Shown here: positions 1 through 7,348 of the stretch, piece after piece
Position numbering within the stretch: the first letter of the stretch is position 1
Layout of the letters: each line of letters starts with the position of its first letter
From: Sulfuritalea sp.
GTDB lineage: Bacteria; Pseudomonadota; Gammaproteobacteria; Burkholderiales; Rhodocyclaceae
DNA: 10,962 nt
Reading direction: 5' to 3'
NCBI GenBank assembly: GCA_021738105.1
Contig: JAIPCS010000115.1
Location: forward strand, 1-10,962
Translations under genes and position numbers: made by a program
The notes under the pieces: generated by a model
Database searches by the model: none
Seen by the model: only the letters and a program-made list of their open reading frames with translations
What the model was told of the DNA's origin: nothing

Positions 1-234
1 GATATCCCCTGTGATGCGAATCATCACTGCACCAATGATCGGCATGCAAATGCCGGCAGCAAACAGGATGTATTCGACGGTAGGCAAGTTCTCCCGGACA
101 TAGATGTCGCCCAGGAGCATCAGTGATCCGAACAGCGAAATCGCCAATAGTGATTTGGCGATGCCCATGTGTCGTGTCTGAGCGTGAGGATCGCTCATAG
201 CGCCGGGTGGTACAAACCATTTAACGAAATTCAT
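1..234 (-). CDS. N-terminal part of a membrane protein, possibly a sensor histidine kinase (partial)
   Basis: The reading frame is open from an ATG at 234 to the left edge, giving 78 residues that begin MNFVKWFVPPGAMSDPHAQ. There are two hydrophobic stretches, about residues 24-42 and 57-73, separated by a short polar loop containing GDIYVRENLP, so the start of a multi-pass inner-membrane protein is visible. An AAGGAG ribosome binding site lies about 11 bases upstream of the ATG. A basic amphipathic start with a PP motif, followed by paired membrane helices, resembles the membrane anchor of some proteobacterial (hybrid) sensor histidine kinases. That is inference only: no PAS, kinase or other catalytic domain is inside the window. 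It lies 141 bases downstream of glnD on the same strand, with no clear terminator or promoter between them, so it may be transcribed with glnD. Another multi-pass membrane protein is equally possible. Confidence 0.55.
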   Translation of the reverse strand, partial: MNFVKWFVPPGAMSDPHAQTRHMGIAKSLLAISLFGSLMLLGDIYVRENLPTVEYILFAAGICMPIIGAVMIRITGDI

Positions 235-375
235 GGACTGTCATGCTCCTTCGGGCAGTTCAGTGCCAGCCGATAGATGGGCAAATCGAAATCTTACAGC
301 TAAGTCGCGCGGCGTACACGCAATGATGCCAAACAAATATCGTTTGACTGAATGGGTGGCCGATGACGGGTAAAT

Positions 376-2949
376 CTAAATCTGGATTGCGGCCAGTATG
401 TCCTGCTCGAGTCTCACAATTGCCGCCGGGTGCGCCAGCTCGCTGCCACTTATCAGAAAAACGTCTTCAACGCGTTCGCCAAGCGTGGCGATCTTGGCCG
501 TGTGCAGAGTGATGCTGTGTTCGTCAAGAACATGGGCGATGGCGTACAGAAGGCCGGGCCGGTCGGCTGTATTGATCGACATCAGGTAGTGATTGCCGCG
601 GTCGTCGGCACGAATATCGACTTCCGGGGTGACCGGAAAATGGCGCACCAGCCTCGAGACGCGTCCGCCTACTGCGGCCGGTAAAGGCGGCTGGAGCACG
701 AGTTGCTCGGTGATGCCGTGCTCGATCAGTGAAATAACGTCGCGATAGACCTGGTTTGCATCGAAGGCAAAGACTACAAAACTGTCCAGCGCATAGCCAT
801 GTCGTGTGGTGTGAATTTTTGCATCGACAATGCTGTACCCGGCGCGTGCAAAAAATCCGCAAAGACGGGCCAGTAGCATGGCTTGATCGGGAACATACAC
901 CATGACCTGAAGGCCCTCACCCATGGGATTGAGTCGGGCACGCACTACCGGCTGCTTGCTGGTCGGGCGATGGTAAAGAATCCGTGTGTGCCAGGCTATT
1001 TCTTCTGCGGCGTGACGGATGAAGTACCCGGTATCGAGCTGATCCCACAGTTCGACTTCAATATCGGGGCGCAGGCCGTGGTAGCGCAGAATACGTTTGG
1101 CTTCTTCCTGGCGCTCGGCGACTCCGGTGAGTTGCAAGACCGTGGTTCCGCGCAGCACGCTGGCCGACATCCGAAACAAATCCTCAAGCAGCTTCGCTTT
1201 CCAGGCATTCCAGACTTTCGGGCTGGTTCCGCGAATGTCGGCCACCGTCAGCAAATAGAGCGCGGTGAGTCGGCGCAAATCGCCGACCTTGCTGGCAAAA
1301 GCCAGAACAACTTCAGGATCGGCAAGGTCTTGCTTTTGTGCCACCTGCGACATAGTCAGGTGATGCTCGACAAGAAAGCTGACAAGATCGGCGTCGTTGT
1401 CTTTTATGCCGTGATCCCGACAAAAGCGCGAGGCGTCCTTTTTACCCAGTTGCGAGTGGTCGCCTCCACGGCCTTTGGCGATATCATGAAACAAGGCGGC
1501 AATATAGAGCAGCCAACGATCCTCGAAACCCGCCATCAGTCGCGAACAGAACGGGTACTCATGGGCGAATTCAGGCATTGCGAAACGTCGCAGATTTCGC
1601 ATGACTTGCAGAATGTGCTGGTCGACGGTGTAGACATGGAACAGGTCATGCTGCATCTGGCCGACGATGCGTCCGAAAGCCGGTAGATAACGTCCCAGAA
1701 TTCCATACTGGTTCATGCGACGTAGAGGATGGATCAGGTGTTTCTGCTGGAACAGACTTAAAAACCGGGCACGATTCGCTGGATCTCGGCGGAAGCTGGC
1801 GTCGATACAACCTTGGGCGCGCCATAGGGCACGCAGCGTGCGTGGCGTCATCCCCTTGAGGTCGGATCGCTGCATTTGCAGCAGAAAGCATTCGAGAATG
1901 GTGTGAGGAAATTTCTGGAACACGTCTTCCTCACGCACATCCAATTGCTCTCTGACCATCTGGAAATGGTTGTCGATGACGATTGGTGGTCCCTGCCTCG
2001 CTGGCAGGAGACGGTCGGCAAGGACTTGCATGATCAATGCATTTAATTGAGTTACCAGTTTGGCATTCTGGTAATAGCGCTGCATCAGCACTTCGGAAGC
2101 GCGTTTGTTATCCGTCGCGGCGATACCCATGGCTTGGGCGAGTTTCTCTTGATGATCAAATAGCAGTCGGTCTTCGCGCCGTCCCACCAGCAAATGCAAC
2201 TCGATTCGCAAATCCCGTAGCAACTGGTCAGCGCGCTCCAACTGACGTACTTCGGTGTTTGTGATCAGACCTGACTTGGCCAAAGCCTTCCAGTCGTCGC
2301 CGATTCCGCACACACGTGTCACCCACTGGAGGACCTGCATGTCACGCCGCCCACCCGGACTGTCCTTGCAATTAGGCTCGAGGCTGTAGGGCGTATCGTT
2401 GAATCTGGCGTAACGTTCCGCTTGTTCCAATTGTTTGGCTTTGAAAAAATCGGCAGGCTCTAGTGCCGCATGGCAACTCTGCACCAGTTCATCAAAGTGA
2501 GTTTTGGAACCCGTCAGATAGCGCGCTTCAAGCAATGAGGTCTTGACGGTAATATCCCTGTCCGACTCCTCAAGGCATTGCTTGACGCTGCGGACGCTAT
2601 GCCCGATATCCAGTCCAATGTCCCACAGCAAACTGATCAACTGTTCAATTTGTGGCGCGATACTCTGCGTTTCCGGCGGTTCGTTGCCGGCGGGAAGCAG
2701 GATCAGCAAATCGATATCAGAGCCAGGGTAAAGCTCGCCGTGCCCATAGCCGCCAACCGCGACGAGCGAGCAGTTTTCCGGTATTTCAAGGGAAGTCCAG
2801 ACCTCCACCAGCACAGAATCGACCAGCAAGGCGCGGTCTTTCAGCAGTGCGGTTCCCTGCCGATTTTTATGCCAGGCTGCTCCAAGTGCGATTTGCCCCT
2901 CAGTCAGGCGCTGCCTGGCTGAGGTGGCGAGTTGATGCAGTTCCCTCAC
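376..2949 (-). CDS. glnD: Bifunctional [protein-PII] uridylyltransferase / uridylyl-removing enzyme
   Basis: GlnD is the cytoplasmic nitrogen sensor. It adds UMP to PII proteins (GlnB/GlnK) when glutamine is low and removes it when glutamine is high. All expected domains are present in the 857 residues (E. coli has 890). The nucleotidyltransferase site has GGYGHGELYPGSDID with candidate metal ligands D78 and D80. A PII-UTase linker region follows to about 320. The HD hydrolase domain has MQHDLFHVYTVDQH near 432-445, H488-D489 in ALFHDIAKGRGGDH, and H529-H530. Two C-terminal ACT glutamine-sensing domains lie near 676-750 and 787-857. The start is GTG, the only standard start codon in this part of the frame, and it has no visible Shine-Dalgarno sequence. 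map lies 46 bases upstream on the same strand. Two usually conserved positions differ from what I remember: H70 where Arg is usual, and R201 in SPGGRRD where Leu is usual. The stop codon is TAG. Confidence 0.97.
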   Translation of the reverse strand: MRELHQLATSARQRLTEGQIALGAAWHKNRQGTALLKDRALLVDSVLVEVWTSLEIPENCSLVAVGGYGHGELYPGSDIDLLILLPAGNEPPETQSIAPQIEQLISLLWDIGLDIGHSVRSVKQCLEESDRDITVKTSLLEARYLTGSKTHFDELVQSCHAALEPADFFKAKQLEQAERYARFNDTPYSLEPNCKDSPGGRRDMQVLQWVTRVCGIGDDWKALAKSGLITNTEVRQLERADQLLRDLRIELHLLVGRREDRLLFDHQEKLAQAMGIAATDNKRASEVLMQRYYQNAKLVTQLNALIMQVLADRLLPARQGPPIVIDNHFQMVREQLDVREEDVFQKFPHTILECFLLQMQRSDLKGMTPRTLRALWRAQGCIDASFRRDPANRARFLSLFQQKHLIHPLRRMNQYGILGRYLPAFGRIVGQMQHDLFHVYTVDQHILQVMRNLRRFAMPEFAHEYPFCSRLMAGFEDRWLLYIAALFHDIAKGRGGDHSQLGKKDASRFCRDHGIKDNDADLVSFLVEHHLTMSQVAQKQDLADPEVVLAFASKVGDLRRLTALYLLTVADIRGTSPKVWNAWKAKLLEDLFRMSASVLRGTTVLQLTGVAERQEEAKRILRYHGLRPDIEVELWDQLDTGYFIRHAAEEIAWHTRILYHRPTSKQPVVRARLNPMGEGLQVMVYVPDQAMLLARLCGFFARAGYSIVDAKIHTTRHGYALDSFVVFAFDANQVYRDVISLIEHGITEQLVLQPPLPAAVGGRVSRLVRHFPVTPEVDIRADDRGNHYLMSINTADRPGLLYAIAHVLDEHSITLHTAKIATLGERVEDVFLISGSELAHPAAIVRLEQDILAAIQI

Positions 2950-2995
2950 GTGGCCGCCGAATGCAGCGCCGGTACGAATGCCGGCAAGACCATTT

Positions 2996-3805
2996 TCAGG
3001 GATTGATCCGGATGTGTGACGGGCAGGGTGGCGAACCTGCCGAGAGCGTCATGACCTCCACGCCGGTTTCTGTAACGCAGAGCGTATGTTCCCATTGGGC
3101 CGACAGACTGCGATCCTTGGTAACAATGGTCCAACCGTCGGGTAGTTCCGAAATTGCCGCTTTCCCCGCGTTGATCATGGGCTCAATGGTGAAGACCATA
3201 CCTGGCACCAGTATCGGACCATCGCTTGCCTTTCCATAATGCAGAACTTGCGGCTCCTCATGAAAGTTGCGTCCGATTCCATGACCACAGAATTCACGTA
3301 CGACTGAGAAGCCCGCGCCTTCAGCATGTTTCTGAATGGCCGCTCCAATCGCGCCCAAATGTATTCCAGGGCGCACTTGGGCAATCCCGACCCACATGCA
3401 TTCATGGGTCATTGATACCAGTCGTTTGGCCAGAATCGACGCATCACCAACACAGAAGCTGCGGCTGGTATCGCCATGCCAGCCGTCCTTGATAGTGGTG
3501 ATGTCGAGATTGACGATGTCACCTTTTTTCAGTGCGCGCTCATTGGGAACGCCATGGCAGACCTGATGGTTGACCGACGCGCAGATCGATTTTGGGTAGG
3601 GGGCATAGCCCGGGGGGGCATAGTTGAGCGGTGCGGGAATGCAGGCTTGAACATCGACCATATAGTTGTGACACAGGCGATCAAGTTCGGCCGTCGTGAT
3701 ACCTGGCTTGACGAAGGGCTCTATATAGTCGAGAACTTCACCTGCGAGACGACAGGCAACCCGCATCTCGGAGATGTCTTGGGTGGTTTTTATTGAAATG
3801 GCCAT
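2996..3805 (-). CDS. map: Type I methionine aminopeptidase
   Basis: This metalloenzyme removes the N-terminal methionine from new proteins when the second residue is small. The 269-residue length fits the family (E. coli has 264). The pita-bread catalytic residues are all present: H84 in CHGVP, metal ligands D101 (NLDIT), D112 (HGDTS), H175 (CGHGIG), E208 (TIEPM) and E239 (QWEHT), plus the FHEEP segment at 181-185. There is no Zn-finger extension, which agrees with the short type Ia form. The ATG at 3805 begins MAISIKTTQDI. No good Shine-Dalgarno sequence is close to it; instead the start shares a base with the stop of a 10-codon ORF (TAATG). The gene diverges from rpsB, the usual arrangement in beta- and gammaproteobacteria, and is followed by glnD. 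Confidence 0.98.
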   Translation of the reverse strand: MAISIKTTQDISEMRVACRLAGEVLDYIEPFVKPGITTAELDRLCHNYMVDVQACIPAPLNYAPPGYAPYPKSICASVNHQVCHGVPNERALKKGDIVNLDITTIKDGWHGDTSRSFCVGDASILAKRLVSMTHECMWVGIAQVRPGIHLGAIGAAIQKHAEGAGFSVVREFCGHGIGRNFHEEPQVLHYGKASDGPILVPGMVFTIEPMINAGKAAISELPDGWTIVTKDRSLSAQWEHTLCVTETGVEVMTLSAGSPPCPSHIRINP

Positions 3806-4016
3806 TAAAAATTGCCGAATCTGATTGGGGACTCCATTTTACCCGCTGGCCAAAGGCACCGGGTATCGGTCTGGAAGCACCGGCATAACTTGGACCGGAG
3901 CTTGAGTCTTTGCGAATGGTCCCGCCAATGACGTCGTCGAGAATCCGCGCGTACTGCGGGATGTTGATGGATTCATTGAGCGCACATGAACCACGTGAGC
4001 AACGCAGAAGCAATTT

Positions 4017-4044
4017 TTATACATTAATAATCATCGTTTGTTCA
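4017..4044 (-). promoter_or_regulatory. Candidate sigma-70 promoter for map (proximal)
   Basis: On the minus strand TATAAA (4017-4022, 5/6 to consensus) is preceded by TGAACA (4039-4044, 4/6) with a 16-base spacer. The region is AT-rich. Transcription would start about 205 bases before the map ATG. This is a motif match only. Confidence 0.35.
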
Positions 4045-4048
4045 TCTT

Positions 4049-4079
4049 GTTATGAAAATGGCTGCGCTTGAAATGTCAA
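4049..4079 (-). promoter_or_regulatory. Candidate sigma-70 promoter for map (distal)
   Basis: On the minus strand a perfect TTGACA (4074-4079) lies 19 bases from CATAAC (4049-4054, 4/6). The spacer is longer than ideal. The -35 box lies inside a 7-bp inverted repeat (4065-4071 with 4076-4082). It faces away from the rpsB promoter and is an alternative to the proximal candidate. Confidence 0.3.
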
Positions 4080-4115
4080 GCGGTCTCGTTGCAACTTGTG
4101 TCTGACCACGAGACC
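4065..4115. repeat. Two adjacent inverted repeats over the divergent promoter core
   Basis: CGCTTGA (4065-4071) and TCAAGCG (4076-4082) form a perfect 7-bp inverted repeat with a 4-base centre. GGTCTCGT (4082-4089) and ACGAGACC (4108-4115) form a perfect 8-bp inverted repeat with an 18-base centre. The first covers a candidate map -35 box and the second brackets the rpsB -35 region, ending 4 bases before its -10 box. They share base 4082. Neither is followed by a T-run that would suggest a terminator. They could be operator sites; this is inferred from position only. Confidence 0.45.
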
Positions 4116-4132
4116 CGGCTATAATCCCACGC
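4096..4132 (+). promoter_or_regulatory. rpsB operon promoter
   Basis: A perfect TATAAT (4120-4125) is preceded after 18 bases by a weak -35, TTGTGT (4096-4101). The bases after the -10 box (CCCACG) form a GC-rich discriminator, which is typical of ribosomal promoters under stringent control. The expected start site is near 4132, giving a leader of about 120 bases. The strong -10 box and its position before a ribosomal protein operon make this the main promoter of the rightward genes. Confidence 0.75.
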
Positions 4133-4251
4133 TTGTCCGGGATCGTCCTGGGCAAAATCCACACGCCCGGCGCCGATAGGGTGGCTTCTCACGTATTTTT
4201 GGAGAAGCAGCACGGCCAGGCGGAGGTTTTAACCCATATCGGAGATAGTCA
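4132..4251 (+). promoter_or_regulatory. Structured 5' leader of rpsB, candidate S2 autoregulatory element
   Basis: The leader can fold into two neighbouring helices. Helix 1 pairs 4148-4153 with 4165-4170 (one G-U pair). Helix 2 pairs CCGATAGGGT (4173-4182) with ACCCATATCGG (4232-4242): ten pairs with one bulged A at 4236. Inside helix 2 a 7-bp hairpin pairs GCTTCTC (4184-4190) with GAGAAGC (4202-4208). The 3' strand of helix 2 includes the first two G of the rpsB ribosome binding site GGAGA (4241-4245), so the fold would hinder initiation. A second GGAGG lies unpaired at 4222-4226. In gammaproteobacteria S2 represses its own rpsB-tsf mRNA through the leader (also catalogued as t44/tff RNA). 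Whether this leader is homologous is inference. Confidence 0.55.
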
Positions 4252-5001
4252 ATGAGCACAACCATGCGCCAGATGCTGGAGGCCGGCGTTCACTTCGGCC
4301 ACCAGACCCGTTTCTGGAACCCCAAGATGGCCCCTTTCATTTTTGGTCATCGCAACAAGATCCACATCATCAATCTCGAAACCACCCTGGCCAAGTACCA
4401 GGAAGCAATGGTTTTCGTAAAGAAAATGGCTGCCAAGAAGGGCACCATTCTTTTCGTCAGCACCAAACGCCAGGCACGAGAGATCATTGCCGAAGAAGCC
4501 CAGCGTTGCGGCATGCCGTTTGTCGACGATCGTTGGCTCGGCGGCATGATGACCAACTTCAAGACCCTCAAGTTATCAGTCAAGCGCCTGAAAGACCTGG
4601 AGCAGGCGATGGAGGAGGGCAAGTTTGAGAAGCTTTCAAAGAAGGAAGGGCTGACCCTGCAGCGTGAAATGGACAAGCTTAGAAAGTCCATTGGCGGGAT
4701 CAAGGATATGGGCAGCTTGCCCGATGCGATTTTTATTATTGATGTCGGCTATCACAAGATTGCCATTACCGAGGCCAGCAAACTCGGCATTCCCGTAATC
4801 GGGGTGGTCGATACCAACCATTCCCCCGATGGCGTGAGCTATGTGATTCCGGGAAATGATGACTCGTCAGGTGCAATTCGCCTTTATGCCCGAGGCGTTG
4901 CCGACGCCATTCTCGAGGGCAAGAACCAGTCGATCAACGAGGTGGTACAACAACTGGCCGGTGACGACGAGTTTGTTGAAGTTGAAGAGGCCGCCGAGTA
5001 A
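4252..5001 (+). CDS. rpsB: 30S ribosomal protein S2
   Basis: S2 is a structural protein of the small ribosomal subunit, bound late in assembly near the head-body junction together with S1. The 249 residues (E. coli has 241) contain both family signatures: the N-terminal [19 protein letters not shown] segment, and [18 protein letters not shown] at 157-174 leading to [11 protein letters not shown]. The coiled-coil hairpin region near 105-145 is highly charged, as expected. The C-terminus is an acidic tail ([10 protein letters not shown]). The ATG at 4252 has GGAGA (4241-4245) six bases upstream. It is the first gene of the rightward operon and is probably autoregulated through the leader described separately. 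Confidence 0.99.
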   Translation: MSTTMRQMLEAGVHFGHQTRFWNPKMAPFIFGHRNKIHIINLETTLAKYQEAMVFVKKMAAKKGTILFVSTKRQAREIIAEEAQRCGMPFVDDRWLGGMMTNFKTLKLSVKRLKDLEQAMEEGKFEKLSKKEGLTLQREMDKLRKSIGGIKDMGSLPDAIFIIDVGYHKIAITEASKLGIPVIGVVDTNHSPDGVSYVIPGNDDSSGAIRLYARGVADAILEGKNQSINEVVQQLAGDDEFVEVEEAAE

Positions 5002-5016
5002 GGCGATCGATCATGG

Positions 5017-5060
5017 CGCGCACATCCTGATGTTTGTCGGGGTGTGTGCGGTGACACCGC
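5017..5060 (+). other. Alternative hairpins in the rpsB-tsf spacer
   Basis: Bases 5017-5027 pair with 5040-5050 to form an 11-bp stem with two G-U pairs and a 12-base loop. The last bases of that stem are shared with a second hairpin, GCGGT (5048-5052) with ACCGC (5056-5060) around a 3-base loop. The full stems exclude each other. No T-run follows, so this is not a normal intrinsic terminator; it may be a processing or partial-attenuation site that sets the S2 to EF-Ts ratio. Confidence 0.4.
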
Positions 5061-5089
5061 ATTAGATATTTCTGAATTTGGAGCAAACA

Positions 5090-5989
5090 ATGGCGGAAAT
5101 TACCGCAAGTATGGTCAAGGAATTGCGCGAGAAGACTGACGCGCCGATGATGGAGTGCAAGAAGGCGCTGACAGAAGCTGGTGGTGACCTGGCCAAGGCC
5201 GAGGAAATCTTGAGAGTCAAGCTGGGAAACAAGGCCAGCAAAGCTGCAACACGGGTTGCTGCCGAAGGCGTCGTGGCGATTCATATTGAATCTGACGGGA
5301 AGCTGGGAAGTATTTTCGAGATTAATAGTGAGACGGACTTCGTCGCCAAAAATGACGAATTTCTCAAACTGGCGGCGGATTGTGCAAAGTTGGTCGCTGA
5401 AAAGAATCCGGTGGATGTGACCGAGTTGGGCAATCTGCCGATGGGTGATGGCACTGTCGAGACCACACGTGCCGCATTGGTCGGAAAAATTGGTGAAAAT
5501 ATGAACATCCGGCGTTTCGCTCGCGTCGTGGCGCAGGGTAGGTTGGCCTCATACATTCACGGCGGATCGAAAATCGGTGTACTGGTCGACGTGGTCGGTG
5601 GCGATGATCAATTAGGCAAGGATCTGGCGATGCATATAGCTGCGTCGAAGCCAAAGTCGATCGATTCCTCGGGTGTTTCCGCCGAGTTGCTGGATACCGA
5701 GCGGCGCATCGCGATCGAAAAGGCGCGTGAAGCAGGCAAACCGGAGGCGATGCTGGAGAAAATCGCTGAAGGTACCGTGCAAAAATATTTGAAGGATGTC
5801 ACTTTGCTGGGCCAGATATTCGTCAAGGCCGAAGATGGAAAGCAGACCATTGAGCAGTTGCTAAAGACAAAATCTGCGTCCGTCGCCGGCTTTACGCTGT
5901 TTATCGTTGGTGAGGGCATCGAAAAGAAGGTGAACGACTTCCCAGCCGAGGGCGCTGCCCAAGCGCCTGCCGCAGCCGGCAACAAGTAA
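5090..5989 (+). CDS. tsf: Translation elongation factor Ts
   Basis: EF-Ts is the cytoplasmic guanine-nucleotide exchange factor that regenerates EF-Tu-GTP. From the ATG at 5090 it has 299 residues (E. coli has 283). The N-terminal UBA-like domain (1-50) begins [20 protein letters not shown]. The second signature [12 protein letters not shown] at 80-91 contains the TDFVAKN loop that inserts into EF-Tu. The core continues through [11 protein letters not shown] (132-142) and AMHIAASKP (180-188) to VGEGIEKK near the end. A short Ala/Pro-rich tail follows. The ATG is preferred over the TTG at 5078 because GGAG (5080-5083) lies six bases before it and the family begins MAEIT. The segment [13 protein letters not shown] is a betaproteobacterial form. 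It lies 88 bases after rpsB and 9 bases before pyrH. Confidence 0.98.
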   Translation: MAEITASMVKELREKTDAPMMECKKALTEAGGDLAKAEEILRVKLGNKASKAATRVAAEGVVAIHIESDGKLGSIFEINSETDFVAKNDEFLKLAADCAKLVAEKNPVDVTELGNLPMGDGTVETTRAALVGKIGENMNIRRFARVVAQGRLASYIHGGSKIGVLVDVVGGDDQLGKDLAMHIAASKPKSIDSSGVSAELLDTERRIAIEKAREAGKPEAMLEKIAEGTVQKYLKDVTLLGQIFVKAEDGKQTIEQLLKTKSASVAGFTLFIVGEGIEKKVNDFPAEGAAQAPAAAGNK

Positions 5990-5998
5990 CAAAGCGCC

Positions 5999-6715
5999 AT
6001 GACAGTTCCGCGATACCGCCGCATTCTGCTCAAACTATCGGGCGAGGCGTTGATGGGGGATGATGCCTATGGCATTAATCCGGCAATGATTGGCAGTATC
6101 GTGGCGGAAATCAAGGCGGTAGCCGATCTCGGTGTCGAAATTGGCGTGGTTATTGGTGGCGGAAACATATTTCGTGGCATGGCGGGAACCGCAACGGGAA
6201 TGGATCGCGCCACGGCTGACTATATGGGCATGCTGGCGACAGTGATGAACGCCATGGCATTGGCCGACGCCATGAGGCAGGCGGAGATAAATGCCCGAGT
6301 GCAATCGGCGCTGAACATAGAGCAGGTCGTCGAGCCCTACATTCGCGCTAAGGCCATACGCTATCTTGAAGAAGGCAAAGTGGTGATTTTTGCCGCAGGT
6401 ACCGGCAGTCCGTTTTTCACGACCGATACCGCCGCTGCCTTGCGCGGATCTGAAATTGATGCAGACATTGTGTTGAAGGCGACCAAAGTCGATGGCATTT
6501 ACACAGCGGATCCGAAAAAGGATCCAGCGGCTAGCAGGTTTGCCCGCATCAGCTTCGATGATGCGATCAGTCGTAATCTGGCAGTGATGGATGCCACGGC
6601 TTTTGCGCTGTGCCGTGATCAGAAATTGCCGATCAACGTGTTTTCGATCTTCAAGGCGGGCGCGCTGAAACGCGTGGTGTTGGGAGAGGACGAGGGCACA
6701 CTGGTTCACGTTTAG
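5999..6715 (+). CDS. pyrH: UMP kinase (uridylate kinase)
   Basis: PyrH phosphorylates UMP to UDP with ATP in pyrimidine nucleotide synthesis. It is a hexameric amino-acid-kinase-fold enzyme unrelated to eukaryotic UMP/CMP kinases. The 238 residues match the family length. Visible motifs are LLKLSGEAL (10-18, phosphate-binding Lys12), [10 protein letters not shown] (51-60), [14 protein letters not shown] (68-81), [13 protein letters not shown] (134-146) and the [17 protein letters not shown] segment (196-212). Allosteric GTP activation and UTP inhibition are known for the gammaproteobacterial enzyme and may apply here. The start lies only 9 bases after the tsf stop and has no clear Shine-Dalgarno sequence, which suggests coupling to tsf translation. 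Confidence 0.98.
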   Translation: MTVPRYRRILLKLSGEALMGDDAYGINPAMIGSIVAEIKAVADLGVEIGVVIGGGNIFRGMAGTATGMDRATADYMGMLATVMNAMALADAMRQAEINARVQSALNIEQVVEPYIRAKAIRYLEEGKVVIFAAGTGSPFFTTDTAAALRGSEIDADIVLKATKVDGIYTADPKKDPAASRFARISFDDAISRNLAVMDATAFALCRDQKLPINVFSIFKAGALKRVVLGEDEGTLVHV

Positions 6716-6732
6716 GACTTGAGGAGGGGGAG

Positions 6733-7290
6733 ATGATTCCCGAACTGAAAAAGACGTCTGAGCAGAAGATGCAAAAGAGTCTGGAGGCGCTAAAGGCAGA
6801 TCTTGCCAAGGTGCGCACGGGCAGGGCACATACCGGCATACTCGACCATGTGCAGGTCGACTACTATGGTTCCATGGTTGCCATCACTCAGGTAGCCAAT
6901 GTGACGCTCATCGACGCACGAACCATCGGTGTCCAGCCGTGGGAAAAGCCGATGGTGGGCAAGGTGGAAAAGGCCATCCGTGATTCGGATCTGGGTTTGA
7001 ATCCTGCTTCGCAGGGTGAATTGATCCGTGTGCCGATGCCAGCCTTGACTGAGGAGCGCCGCCGTGACCTGATCAAGGTCATCAAGCACGAGGGCGAAAG
7101 TGCCAAGGTGGCGATTCGTAACCTTCGCCGCGATGCCATTTCCCATCTGAAAGACGCGTTGAAGAAGAAGGAAATTTCTGAGGACGACGAACGGCGTACT
7201 CAGGACGAGATCCAGAAATTGACTGATCGCTATGTTGCTGAAGTCGATCGAGCGCTGGCTGAAAAAGAGAAGGACTTGATGGCAATTTGA
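6733..7290 (+). CDS. frr: Ribosome recycling factor
   Basis: RRF acts with EF-G to split the post-termination ribosome so the subunits can be reused. The 185 residues equal the E. coli length. The three-helix bundle (residues 1-30 and 105-185) is interrupted by the small beta domain (about 31-104) with [12 protein letters not shown]. The conserved [10 protein letters not shown] segment contains R129 and R132, which contact 23S rRNA. A strong GAGGAGGGGG ribosome binding site (6721-6730) sits just before the ATG. It follows the pyrH stop by 17 bases, the normal order in proteobacteria. Confidence 0.98.
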   Translation: MIPELKKTSEQKMQKSLEALKADLAKVRTGRAHTGILDHVQVDYYGSMVAITQVANVTLIDARTIGVQPWEKPMVGKVEKAIRDSDLGLNPASQGELIRVPMPALTEERRRDLIKVIKHEGESAKVAIRNLRRDAISHLKDALKKKEISEDDERRTQDEIQKLTDRYVAEVDRALAEKEKDLMAI

Positions 7291-7300
7291 CTTGGATGGC

Positions 7301-7348
7301 GAGGCCAAAACTAATGCGCTGCAGGGCCTCTCGAACATAAATGCAGCG
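7301..7348 (+). other. Candidate H-type RNA pseudoknot in the frr-uppS spacer
   Basis: GAGGCC (7301-7306) can pair with GGCCTC (7325-7330). Within its loop CGCTGCA (7317-7323) can pair with TGCAGCG (7342-7348) downstream. This gives stems of 6 and 7 perfect pairs and loops of 10, 1 and 11 bases, geometry a pseudoknot allows; the two stems could equally form as separate alternative hairpins. No T-run follows. It lies about 45 bases before the uppS ribosome binding site. Chance occurrence of such short repeats in a 112-base spacer is not negligible. Confidence 0.3.

Noticed and set aside
330..346. CAAAC/GTTTG inverted repeat between glnD and the left-edge gene
   Set aside because: Only five pairs around a 7-base centre; not enough to claim an operator or terminator.
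235..375. Search for a glnD terminator or a promoter for the left-edge gene
   Set aside because: No stem followed by a T-run and no -35/-10 pair with acceptable spacing was found on the minus strand.
883..1686. 267-codon ORF on the plus strand opposite glnD
   Set aside because: It lies wholly inside the antisense of a clear, full-length glnD, and its translation has no recognisable domain or good ribosome binding site.
3839..4024. 61-codon minus-strand ORF upstream of map
   Set aside because: It lies in the promoter/leader region, its start overlaps the candidate proximal map promoter, and the sequence has no family resemblance. It is probably a chance frame.
5078..5089. TTG start adding four residues to EF-Ts
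   Set aside because: The TTG overlaps the Shine-Dalgarno GGAG that serves the ATG at 5090, and EF-Ts proteins begin MAEIT or similar.
6035..6829. 264-codon ORF on the minus strand opposite pyrH and frr
   Set aside because: It spans two real genes in antisense; the Cys/His-rich translation is typical of a shadow frame.
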